Position numbers and translations under genes: made by a program. This document shows, in pieces, positions 48,532-55,946 of a stretch of 64,000 bases of DNA (positions are counted from its first letter, which is position 1; every line of letters starts with the position of its first letter). Below the pieces are notes generated by a model. That model saw only the letters and a list, made by a program, of their open reading frames with translations. It searched no databases and was not told the DNA's origin. The stretch is from Hyphomicrobiales bacterium (GTDB lineage: Bacteria; Pseudomonadota; Alphaproteobacteria; Rhizobiales; Rhizobiaceae). The stretch spans positions 91,702-155,701 of the forward strand of contig UCIA01000021.1 in NCBI GenBank assembly GCA_900472295.1, read 5' to 3'.

Positions 48532-49482
48532 TCACTTGGCCGGCTTGCTGCGCACCGGGTAGCCGTTGGGATGCGGCGGTATGGCCTTAAGGTAGGCGGC
48601 GATGGCCGCACGATCTTCCGGGGTCAGTTCGGCCATGTTGCGTTGTACGTCGACCATGGCGCCGCCGACGGAATCGAAATCCGGCGTGAAACCGGTTTCG
48701 AGATAGTTGGCAATGTCGGCTTCCGACCAATCGCCAATACCGCCCTCGCCCGATGTGATGTTCGGCACGATGCCGCTGCCTTCGGCGGCAGCCGCACCCG
48801 CCAGCCACTGGCTCTTCCTGGTGCCGCCGGTGAAGTCGCGCGGCGTGTGGCATTCCCCGCAATGGCCGGGGCCCTCGACCAGGTAGCGGCCGGCCAATAC
48901 CGGGTCAGGCGTGCCGTCGGCCAAGGCGATCACCGGCTCATTGCTGAGATAGAGCCGCTTCCACAGGCCAAGGCCGCGGCGGATGTTGAAGGGGAAACTC
49001 AAGGAATTGTCCGGCGCCTTGCCGGCAACCGCCGGCAGCGTCTTCAGGAACGCATAGAGGTCGGCGATATCAGCCGGCTTCATGCGGGCGTAGGACGCAT
49101 AGGGGAAGGCCGGATAGAAATGCTCCCCGGAAGGCGACACGCCTTTCAGCATGGCGTTGGCCAGGTCCTCGACCGTCCAGGCGCCGATGCCGTCCTTGGG
49201 GTCCTGCGAAATGTTGGGCGGCACGAAGGTGCCGAACGGCGTCTTGAGTTCAAGACCGCCAACCAGTTGCAGGCGGGCCTCGCCCTCGGACCCCGGCCTG
49301 GCGTGACAGGATGTACAGCCGCCGGCATAGAATATGCGCTTGCCCCTGGCGGCATCGCCGGGGCCGAGCTGCGCCAGGGTTTCAGAGTCGAGCCTGACAG
49401 GGGCCGACAGAAGCCAGCCGGCGACCGCGCCGACGCCGCCCAGAACAAGGGCGGCGCCAACGAGCTTTTTCAGCAACGGCAT
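48532..49482 (-). CDS. diheme c-type cytochrome, membrane-anchored
   Basis: A 316-residue protein with an N-terminal hydrophobic segment (LVGAALVLGGVGAVAGWLL) and two heme-binding sites: Cys56-Thr-Ser-Cys59-His60 and Cys208-Gly-Glu-Cys211-His212. The two halves resemble cytochrome c subunits of alcohol or aldehyde dehydrogenase complexes. It needs the Ccm genes in this window for assembly. It lies 9 bp downstream of a cytochrome c' gene and is probably in one operon with it. Confidence 0.92.
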   Translation of the reverse strand: MPLLKKLVGAALVLGGVGAVAGWLLSAPVRLDSETLAQLGPGDAARGKRIFYAGGCTSCHARPGSEGEARLQLVGGLELKTPFGTFVPPNISQDPKDGIGAWTVEDLANAMLKGVSPSGEHFYPAFPYASYARMKPADIADLYAFLKTLPAVAGKAPDNSLSFPFNIRRGLGLWKRLYLSNEPVIALADGTPDPVLAGRYLVEGPGHCGECHTPRDFTGGTRKSQWLAGAAAAEGSGIVPNITSGEGGIGDWSEADIANYLETGFTPDFDSVGGAMVDVQRNMAELTPEDRAAIAAYLKAIPPHPNGYPVRSKPAK

Positions 49483-49491
49483 CGCCCGCGA

Positions 49492-49929
49492 TCAGCCTTT
49501 TTTGATCCGGTAGCCCTGATGGCAGGTGCCGCAATCGGAGCCGATGGTGCCGACCTGCGCCTTCAGGGCGTCGACATCGGCAGGGGCAGCGGCGACCGCG
49601 GCCTTGACGTCGGCAAGATACTTGTCTTCGGCCGATTTGAAGCCAGCCATGTCTTCCCAGATCTTTGGCGAAGCGGTGGTGTCGCCCGTATCGCTGCCGG
49701 CCGGGAACAGCGCGTCGACATCGAATTTCTCGGCATTGACCTGCAGCGCCTGCAACTGCGTCAGCACGGCGGCGGCATCGAAGTCTGCTTCCCCCTTGGC
49801 GATTTTCGACAGACCGCCGACGAGTTTTCCGCGCTCCTTCATCAGTCCCTGTCGGTCGAGGATCGGGTCGGCAAAAGCAGCCGAGACGGCGAGGCTGAGC
49901 ATAGAGATGGCGATGACAAGCTTTCTCAT
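49492..49929 (-). CDS. cytochrome c' (c prime)
   Basis: A 145-residue periplasmic cytochrome: signal peptide (MRKLVIAISMLSLAVSAAFA), a four-helix mature part of about 125 residues and a C-terminal heme site Cys133-Gly-Thr-Cys136-His137 (CGTCHQGYR). This end-positioned site is typical of cytochromes c', which bind NO or CO or serve as small electron carriers. Its partner, the diheme cytochrome, follows after 9 bp. Confidence 0.9.
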   Translation of the reverse strand: MRKLVIAISMLSLAVSAAFADPILDRQGLMKERGKLVGGLSKIAKGEADFDAAAVLTQLQALQVNAEKFDVDALFPAGSDTGDTTASPKIWEDMAGFKSAEDKYLADVKAAVAAAPADVDALKAQVGTIGSDCGTCHQGYRIKKG

Positions 49930-50046
49930 TCAATTGGCTCCAGGATGATGAGGGGTCGCGACCTAACGTAAACGGTTGGCGGCCTGAGATTATTCCCTGG
50001 TCGCCGCACGGATTGTGCCGATTTTCTGTGTGCTCCCGTTTCGAGC

Positions 50047-50079
50047 TGAAAAAGAAAAGCCCCGGGGATACCGGGGCTT
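50047..50079 (-). terminator. intrinsic terminator after sodB
   Basis: An inverted repeat, AAGCCCCGG and CCGGGGCTT, with a short loop. On the minus strand it is followed by TTTTCTTTTT, a strong rho-independent terminator 12 bp past the sodB stop. Confidence 0.9.
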
Positions 50080-50090
50080 CTCTAGGCTGA

Positions 50091-50693
50091 TCAGGCTTTC
50101 GCCTTTTCGTAGAGTTCCAGGACATGGTCCCAGTTGATGAGGCTGTCGACGAAGGCCTCGAGATATTTCGGCCGCGCGTTGCGATAGTCGATGTAATAGG
50201 AATGTTCCCAGACATCGACGCCGAGGATCGGCGATGCGCCATGAACCAGCGGGTTCTCGCCATTCGGCGTCTTGGAGATCGCCAGCTTGCCGTCCTTGAC
50301 CGAGACCCAGGCCCAGCCCGAGCCGAACTGCGTGGTGCCGGCGGCGATGAAGTCGGCCTTGAACTTGTCGTAACCGCCGAGATCGGCGTCGACCGCCTTC
50401 TGCAAGGCGCCCGGGAGCTTGTTGCCGCCGCCGCCCTTCTTCATCCACTTCCAGAAATGGATGTGGTTGTAGTGCTGGGCTGCGTTGTTGAAGAGGCCGG
50501 CATTCTTGCCGAACGACTGCTTGACCACCTCTTCGACCGACAGGTCGCCAAGACCGGCTTCGGCGGCCAGCTTGTTGCCGTTGTCGACATAGGCCTTGTG
50601 GTGCTTGTCGTGGTGGTACTCCAGCGTCTCCTTCGACATGTAGGGCTGCAGAGCCTCGTAGTCGTAGGGCAAGGCGGGCAATTCAAAAGCCAT
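50091..50693 (-). CDS. sodB: iron/manganese superoxide dismutase
   Basis: A 200-residue SOD that converts superoxide to peroxide and oxygen. Metal ligands His27, His79, Asp160 and His164 are present (ETLEYHHDKHH, NHIHFW, GVDVWEHSYY). The GAGLFNNAAQHYNHIHFWKWM region is the usual active-site core. No signal peptide; cytoplasmic. Fe or Mn use cannot be told from sequence alone. GAGGAG lies 11-12 bp upstream of the ATG. A terminator follows. Confidence 0.97.
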   Translation of the reverse strand: MAFELPALPYDYEALQPYMSKETLEYHHDKHHKAYVDNGNKLAAEAGLGDLSVEEVVKQSFGKNAGLFNNAAQHYNHIHFWKWMKKGGGGNKLPGALQKAVDADLGGYDKFKADFIAAGTTQFGSGWAWVSVKDGKLAISKTPNGENPLVHGASPILGVDVWEHSYYIDYRNARPKYLEAFVDSLINWDHVLELYEKAKA

Positions 50694-50800
50694 CGGTCAT
50701 ACTCCTCGTGGAAAAAACCCGGTGCGGATACCGGATTAAGATAGGGCTGGATTGATCTGGAACAACTCCGGAATGAAGCGCCGGTTGCCTTTTTAGCGGC

Positions 50801-51679
50801 TCAATTGACGGAAGTCGAATGCGCCCATTCCCAATAGAGCTCGCGCGCCTTCTTGGCCACCGGCCCGGGCTGCAGATCGCGGGTCTCCATGCGGGTAATC
50901 GGCACGACCTTGGAATGGTTTCCGGTCGAAAAGATCTCGTCGGCTTCGAGAAAGTCGCGCACCGACAGCATTTTTTCGGTGGTCTTGAAGCCGTATTCGC
51001 CAAGCAGCGTCATGGTGCGCGAGCGGGTGATGCCGGACAGGAAGGTGCCGTTCGGCGCCGGCGTCAGCACATGGCCATCCTTGACCAGGAAGATGTTCGA
51101 GGTTCCTGTCTCGGCGACATTGCCCAGCATGTCGAGCACCAGCGCATTGTCGAAGCCTCGCCCTTTTGCTTCGAGAATGGCGCGGCCATTGTTGGGGTAG
51201 AGGCAGCCGGCCTTGGCGTTGGTCGGCATGGTCTCGAAGGTCGGCCGCCGGAACGGCGACACGGTGATCGAAAAGCCGGCCGGCGAGATCATCGGCGATT
51301 CGTAGAGGCAAAGGCAGAAGCGGGTCGATGACGGATCGGCCGGCACGCCCATATAGCCGCCATGCTCGGCCCAGTACATCGGCCTGATATAGACCGCCGT
51401 CTTGCCGTCGAACTTCTTCAGCCCGTCCCAGGTCAGGCCGACGATCTCGTCGACGCTCATCGACGGCGCGAGACCGAGCGCGATCGCCGACGCGTTCACC
51501 CTGGCGGCATGCAGCTCGAGGTCGGGGGCGACGCCTTCGAACCAACGGCCGCCGTCGAAGACGCTGGTGGCAAGCCACATGGCGTGGCTGCGCGGCCCCA
51601 GAATGGCGACGTTGCCTTCGTACCAGTCGCCGTCGACGAAGGTCCATGTCGTCGAGAGCGCCGCAGTCGCCAGTGTCAT
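50801..51679 (-). CDS. branched-chain amino acid aminotransferase (class IV)
   Basis: A 292-residue PLP-dependent aminotransferase of fold type IV. The Schiff-base lysine is Lys156 in TNAKAGCLYPNNGRA. The phosphate-binding region is in GNVAETGTSNIFLVKDG, and the opening WTFVDGDWYEGNVAILGPRSHAMWLATSVFDG matches the IlvE/D-amino-acid transaminase group. Likely leucine, isoleucine and valine transamination; a D-amino-acid transaminase cannot be excluded by eye. Start ATG 51679. It is divergent from a haloacid dehalogenase gene. Confidence 0.88.
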   Translation of the reverse strand: MTLATAALSTTWTFVDGDWYEGNVAILGPRSHAMWLATSVFDGGRWFEGVAPDLELHAARVNASAIALGLAPSMSVDEIVGLTWDGLKKFDGKTAVYIRPMYWAEHGGYMGVPADPSSTRFCLCLYESPMISPAGFSITVSPFRRPTFETMPTNAKAGCLYPNNGRAILEAKGRGFDNALVLDMLGNVAETGTSNIFLVKDGHVLTPAPNGTFLSGITRSRTMTLLGEYGFKTTEKMLSVRDFLEADEIFSTGNHSKVVPITRMETRDLQPGPVAKKARELYWEWAHSTSVN

Positions 51680-51833
51680 TGCTTGGTTCCGTTTCAATGC
51701 TGCCTGTGGCCGGCATAGGAAGATGCTTTGGCCGGCGCCGTCAACCGGCATGGAGCGGATTTTGTTGAGGCCAGCGGGCGCGCAAACGCAATCGCTGCTT
51801 GCACCTTGCCCCGCCTGCCCTCAAAACTGCGTT

Positions 51834-52496
51834 ATGCATTACGCGGCTTACGTTTTCGACGCCTATGGCACGTTGTTCGATGTGCACGCAGCCGTGCGCC
51901 GTCATGCCGGCGAGACCGGGCCGGACGGCCAGCTGCTGTCGGAGATTTGGCGCGCCAAGCAGCTGGAATATTCCTGGGTGCGCACGCTGATGGGCAGTTA
52001 TGCCGATTTCTGGCAGCTTACCGAGCAGGCGCTCGATTTTGCCCTGCGCAAGGTTCCTTCCGTCGACAAGGGGCTGAAGGCCAAGCTGCTCGAAGCCTAT
52101 TGGCGGCTCGACTGCTATCCGGAAGTGCCGGCGGTGCTCAAGGCGCTCAAAGCTTCCGGCGCCAAGCTCGCCATCCTGTCCAATGGTTCGCCCGAAATGC
52201 TGGAAGCGGCGGTCAAGTCGGCGGCGCTCGACCAGGTGCTGGACGACATCTTTTCGGTCGATGCCGTCAAGCGCTTCAAGACCGACCCGTCGGTCTACGA
52301 CCTGGTGGCCACCAGCTGGCGCCTCTATCCCGGCGCTGTCTCGTTTCAGTCTTCCAACCGCTGGGACATTGCCGGAGCGACCAAATTCGGTTTTCGCACC
52401 GTGTGGATCAACCGCGCCAACCAGCCCGAGGAATACCGGGATTTCCCGCCGGCGCTGATCCTGCCGTCGCTTGAAGGGTTGCTCACCGGCGGCTGA
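51834..52496 (+). CDS. haloacid dehalogenase type II
   Basis: A 220-residue HAD-superfamily hydrolase. Asp9 is the nucleophile in VFDAYGTLFDVHAA; LAILSNGSPEML is the second motif, and the Lys region KRFKTDPSVYDL and SSNRWDIAGATKFGFRTVWINR complete the site. This pattern is that of L-2-haloacid dehalogenases. The ATG at 51834 gives the family length; the longer frame reads over the divergent aminotransferase gene. Its natural substrate is not certain. Confidence 0.92.
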   Translation: MHYAAYVFDAYGTLFDVHAAVRRHAGETGPDGQLLSEIWRAKQLEYSWVRTLMGSYADFWQLTEQALDFALRKVPSVDKGLKAKLLEAYWRLDCYPEVPAVLKALKASGAKLAILSNGSPEMLEAAVKSAALDQVLDDIFSVDAVKRFKTDPSVYDLVATSWRLYPGAVSFQSSNRWDIAGATKFGFRTVWINRANQPEEYRDFPPALILPSLEGLLTGG

Positions 52497-52673
52497 CTAA
52501 CCCCTGTTGCCTCAAAGCAACAGTGGCATGGCGGTCACAGCTTCGCCTTTGTTTGTCCACCCTCAGGCCAGAATCGGAACCGCCTATCGCGCCAGGCATT
52601 GGGGGAGGCCGACACCTGCGCCGCCTGAAGGCATTCACGCTTTCTTGCGATTTGAGACTTAAAAAAGGCAACC

Positions 52674-53477
52674 ATGTTGAAGACCGAATTCGACCCCTAT
52701 CGCCTGAGCCGTCGCGGCTTTCTGAACGCCGCTGCGCTTGGCGCCGCCTCGATTGCGGTCTCCGCCTGCACCACCACCCGACCGACGCCGGTCGAGCCGC
52801 CGCCGCCGGCCTATGAAGAGCCGCCGCTCGGCGATTATGCGACAATGTACGGCCCGGTTTCGGACAGCGGCTTCGACCTGCCGGCCATCCCGATCAGCAA
52901 GATGGACCCACAGTTCCTGCGCCAGATCGTTCCCGACCCGACCGGCCAGAGGCCGGGCACCATCGTTGTCGATACAAGCAACCATTTCCTTTATCTGGTG
53001 CGCGAAGGCGGCCAGGCGATGCGCTATGGCGTCGGCCTCGGCCGTGCCGGCTTCGCATGGTCGGGCGACGCCGTCGTCCAGTGGAAGCAGAAATGGCCGA
53101 AATGGACGCCGCCGGATGAGATGGTCGCCCGCCAGCCGGAGCTGGAGCAGTACAGCGCCAAGAATGGCGGCATGGCCGGCGGCCTGAAGAACCCGCTCGG
53201 CGCCCGCGCGCTCTATCTGTTCCAGGGCAATGTCGACACGCTCTACCGCCTGCACGGCTCACCGGAATGGAACTCGATCGGCAAATCCGTCTCGTCGGGC
53301 TGCGTGCGTCTGATGAACCAGGATATCATCGATCTCTACGATCGCGTGCCCTCGAAGAGCCCGGTCATGGTGACGTCAGATGTCAGCCAGCCGATGGTGG
53401 CGTCGGCAAACCGCAGTGCCATTCCGATCGACGGTGGCGTGCCGGACGGCTCGGTTCTGCTCGGCCCGGTGAACTGA
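52674..53477 (+). CDS. L,D-transpeptidase, lipoprotein or Tat-exported
   Basis: A 267-residue YkuD-type enzyme that cross-links peptidoglycan stems. The active site is His194 and Cys210 in HGSPEWNSIGKSVSSGCVRLMNQD. The N-terminus has a twin-Arg region (LSRRGFLNAAALGAASIAVSACTTT) with a lipobox ending at Cys32, so it may leave by Tat and become a lipoprotein. The catalytic domain begins near 95. It matches the ErfK/YbiS/YcfS/YnhG family. Confidence 0.93.
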   Translation: MLKTEFDPYRLSRRGFLNAAALGAASIAVSACTTTRPTPVEPPPPAYEEPPLGDYATMYGPVSDSGFDLPAIPISKMDPQFLRQIVPDPTGQRPGTIVVDTSNHFLYLVREGGQAMRYGVGLGRAGFAWSGDAVVQWKQKWPKWTPPDEMVARQPELEQYSAKNGGMAGGLKNPLGARALYLFQGNVDTLYRLHGSPEWNSIGKSVSSGCVRLMNQDIIDLYDRVPSKSPVMVTSDVSQPMVASANRSAIPIDGGVPDGSVLLGPVN

Positions 53478-53766
53478 ACGGCATTCTTGCGATGCAGGTG
53501 AAGCGGCAAGTTCGCCGCTCCATGCCGCAAACTTCGTCGAGATTCCGATAGCTTTACGCGACTGTCCGGGTTTGGCATCCAAGACATGCAAGGTCAGCAG
53601 CAGGAGGCCAGACAAGACTTCCAGACGAGCTATGGAGCCGGTACAGTCGGCGCGTCCATGCCCGTCAATCCCGACGCTGTGTTTCGTCACCGATGCATGT
53701 ATATTCAACGGGAACAGAATTGCAGAGATATACGTTTTAATTTGATCATCAATGGCGGGGGCGCCA

Positions 53767-53967
53767 ATGGTTGGATTTGAATTCGATAGTCCGCCGGCTG
53801 ATGGCTCCGAGGTCAACCTGTCGGCCGAATGCGAGCGCCAATTGCTGCCGCTCGTCAGCGGAATTGTCGAGGCGGCGGTTACCGCCGGGTGGAGCCGGGA
53901 GGACGTTCTTCTGGCCATGGTTGAGCTGTCCTGGGATCTGTACGAGAAACGTCGGGGCGATCTTTAG
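53767..53967 (+). CDS. small hypothetical protein
   Basis: A 66-residue acidic protein (MVGFEFDSPPADGSEVNLSAECERQLLPLVSGIVEAAVTAGWSREDVLLAMVELSWDLYEKRRGDL). It is mostly helical, with no export signal. A Gly-rich purine stretch (GGCGGGGGCG) precedes the ATG; an upstream ATG at 53752 is also in frame. It resembles short rhizobial proteins of unknown role. The 274 bases before it contain no gene I can support. Confidence 0.65.
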   Translation: MVGFEFDSPPADGSEVNLSAECERQLLPLVSGIVEAAVTAGWSREDVLLAMVELSWDLYEKRRGDL

Positions 53968-54401
53968 CGGCCCTGTGCCCGTCATTCCGTATCGGGGTAC
54001 AGATCGGGTCGCGCGGCAGGAGCTGGACACGATCCCCGAAAATACCAGCTCCGGAAGAGCACCATGTGTCCGTCGGAATGGCGGCAAGGCCACCAGCTCT
54101 GCCAACAGCCGCGCGATCTATATTCAAGACACAACGCTGGATTGCGCAATCTACCGCTCGATGCACAAGAATTAGGCAAGACGGGTAATATAGCATCGGC
54201 AAATCGTAAGATTAGTTCTTGCTAAAGAGCAAAACCTGTAGATTCCTGACCCAACTATGCCGAAAATCTTCTTTTCAATATAAAGCAACGCTTTTAAGGT
54301 TCGAAAGAACGCTCAGGAATCGAGGTGAACTCTGGGCGCCTCCGTACAGCACAGAATTAACGATCGGCGCACGGCTGAGGCAAGACGGAGATGCAACACA
54401 G
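53968..54401. other. 434-bp gap upstream of the AraC-type regulator
   Basis: The left part (53968-54175) has high GC and only short frames. The right part (54170-54310) is clearly AT-rich and would hold the araC-family promoter. No palindrome or RNA was recognised here. Confidence 0.55.
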
Positions 54402-55295
54402 ATGCAACGTCCTGGAGAGGCCGGGACAGACCGGCGGCGCGCGGAACGGCGCATCTTCGATGGAATTCCGGAAAGCGCGGGGCGGCGCATGGTCACCTCT
54501 AGAGGCGGCGCGGCTCATGCTGTTTTCGCGCCGGGATCATGCACGTTCAACGCGGAACACCATTTCGCTTCGGTTATGCTCAAGCCCTCGCCGGGAGTAG
54601 CGGCGTCGCTCGGCAGCGGCAAAATCCACGAGTATGACGGCAACGCCGGCACGATCGCGATCATCCCGGCGAATATCGCAAGCAGGATGACCTGGTCATT
54701 CGCCACAGAGATCACAATGGTCGCGCTCGCCCCCGAGACGCTGAGCGAACTGGCAGAGCGTGAATTCGGCACCGGCCGGGCCGAACTCCAGCCACCGCCT
54801 TTCGGAACTGTCGATCCGCAGGCGCTGCAACTTGCGCATCTGCTGAAGGTCGAACTGACGCGGCGGGAGGCTCCAAATGAGCTCTATGTCGACTCGCTGG
54901 TCACCATGTTCGGCGTCCATATGCTTCGGAACTACGCAGGAGTGGGAAAGTTGCCACAAGGTCCAAAGGGCGGCCTGTCGAACCGCTCCGCCCGAAGGGT
55001 GCAGGAATTCCTGGAGGTGAAGTTCTCCAGCAAGATTTCGGTGGCCGAGCTTGCCGCGATCTCCAGCCTTTCACCGCGCCACTTCATCCTGGCATTCACC
55101 AAGACCTTCGGCGAGCCGCCGCACAAATATCTGCTGCGGCTGCGTCTCGATTTCGCTGAAAAACTTCTCCTCGAAAGCGATTTGCCGATTGCCGAAGTTG
55201 CTCATTTGAGTGGATTTTCCGACCAGAGCCACCTGACGGTCACCATGTCGAAATACCGCAACAGGACCCCTAAACAGGTGAAGCTGCAGCGGTGA
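54402..55295 (+). CDS. AraC-family regulator, probable control gene of the adhesin operon
   Basis: A 297-residue regulator. The C-terminal AraC DNA-binding domain has two helix-turn-helix parts: VQEFLEVKFSSKISVAELAAISSLSPRHFILAFTKTFGEPPHKYLLRLRLDFAEKLL and LPIAEVAHLSGFSDQSHLTVTMSKYRNRTPKQVKLQR. The N-terminal domain (about 1-190) is a variable effector or dimer region. The ATG 54402 has GGAG 11 bases upstream; the earlier frame has no regulator-like sequence. It lies 216 bp before a five-gene adhesin unit in the same direction. Confidence 0.9.
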   Translation: MQRPGEAGTDRRRAERRIFDGIPESAGRRMVTSRGGAAHAVFAPGSCTFNAEHHFASVMLKPSPGVAASLGSGKIHEYDGNAGTIAIIPANIASRMTWSFATEITMVALAPETLSELAEREFGTGRAELQPPPFGTVDPQALQLAHLLKVELTRREAPNELYVDSLVTMFGVHMLRNYAGVGKLPQGPKGGLSNRSARRVQEFLEVKFSSKISVAELAAISSLSPRHFILAFTKTFGEPPHKYLLRLRLDFAEKLLLESDLPIAEVAHLSGFSDQSHLTVTMSKYRNRTPKQVKLQR

Positions 55296-55343
55296 CATTT
55301 GCCGCGAGCGCCTCCCGCTTCGCCGCAGCGATCGATCGCAAGA

Positions 55344-55358
55344 TTTTGGTAACCAAAA
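55344..55358. promoter_or_regulatory. TTTTGGTAACCAAAA palindrome before the adhesin operon
   Basis: A perfect palindrome with 7-bp arms around one central A, TTTTGGT A ACCAAAA. It lies 48 bp after the araC stop and about 155 bp before the next start codon. It may be an operator for the AraC-type or another regulator. Function is inferred. Confidence 0.55.
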
Positions 55359-55511
55359 GTTGCGTTGCAGAGCGGCCACACCTGCCGCTCAGCGCTCAAA
55401 GACCGGATTTTCCTACAAAGATTCCGGACTTTTCCAAAATACATACGCCGCGAACCTGCTCATGGTCGCGATGATAGGTCATTTGGGGCGGGGGCAACCA
55501 GATGAAGCAGC

Positions 55512-55946
55512 ATGTCGCCCATGGACATTCAATTCGCGGAAATCGAGGTCTTCGCACCCAAGGCCGAAGCGGCGTGGGCCGCGTTGCAGCGCCAATACGC
55601 CAGCCGGATCAGCGGTGCGGAACTCGACCATCTCCTGGCCTGTTTCGTGCTTGGCCTGACCTCTCCGGCTTGTGGCGAAGGCGATCCGGGATTTCATTTC
55701 GATCTCTGCCGCGCGCTGGTGGCGATAAACCTGTCGCCGGAGCGGACCGAAGCCGCCTTGCATACGGTTCCCGAGCCGACGCAGCCCTGGGTCGCTAGCG
55801 CCTGCCAGCTGATTGAAAAACAAGGTGTGAAGATAGGTCTCTCGCTGCGAGAGACGACGGGCAATTTCAAGGATTTTTTGGCCGTCGAGGCGAATGATGC
55901 GGCACATCAGGGCGCCTCGGCACTTGCGAGGGAAAAAGTAGCATGA
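55512..55946 (+). CDS. unknown 144-residue protein, first gene of the adhesin unit
   Basis: A 144-residue helical protein with no signal peptide: MDIQFAEIEVFAPKAEAAWAALQRQYASRISGAELDHLLACFVLGLTSPACGEGDPGFHFDLCRALVAINLSPERTEAALH... and a charged tail. I do not recognise its family. Its stop overlaps the adhesin ATG (ATGA), so it is translated with the adhesin gene. A cytoplasmic helper or regulator of adhesin production is a guess from position only. ATG 55521 is a second possible start. Confidence 0.8.
   Translation: MSPMDIQFAEIEVFAPKAEAAWAALQRQYASRISGAELDHLLACFVLGLTSPACGEGDPGFHFDLCRALVAINLSPERTEAALHTVPEPTQPWVASACQLIEKQGVKIGLSLRETTGNFKDFLAVEANDAAHQGASALAREKVA

Noticed and set aside
53586..53780. 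Possible 64-codon plus-strand gene between the L,D-transpeptidase and the small acidic protein
   Set aside because: No clear ribosome site or family; overlaps the start of a better-supported small gene.
54061..54175. Short frames upstream of the AraC-type gene
   Set aside because: Only shadows of the small-protein frame and no start signal.
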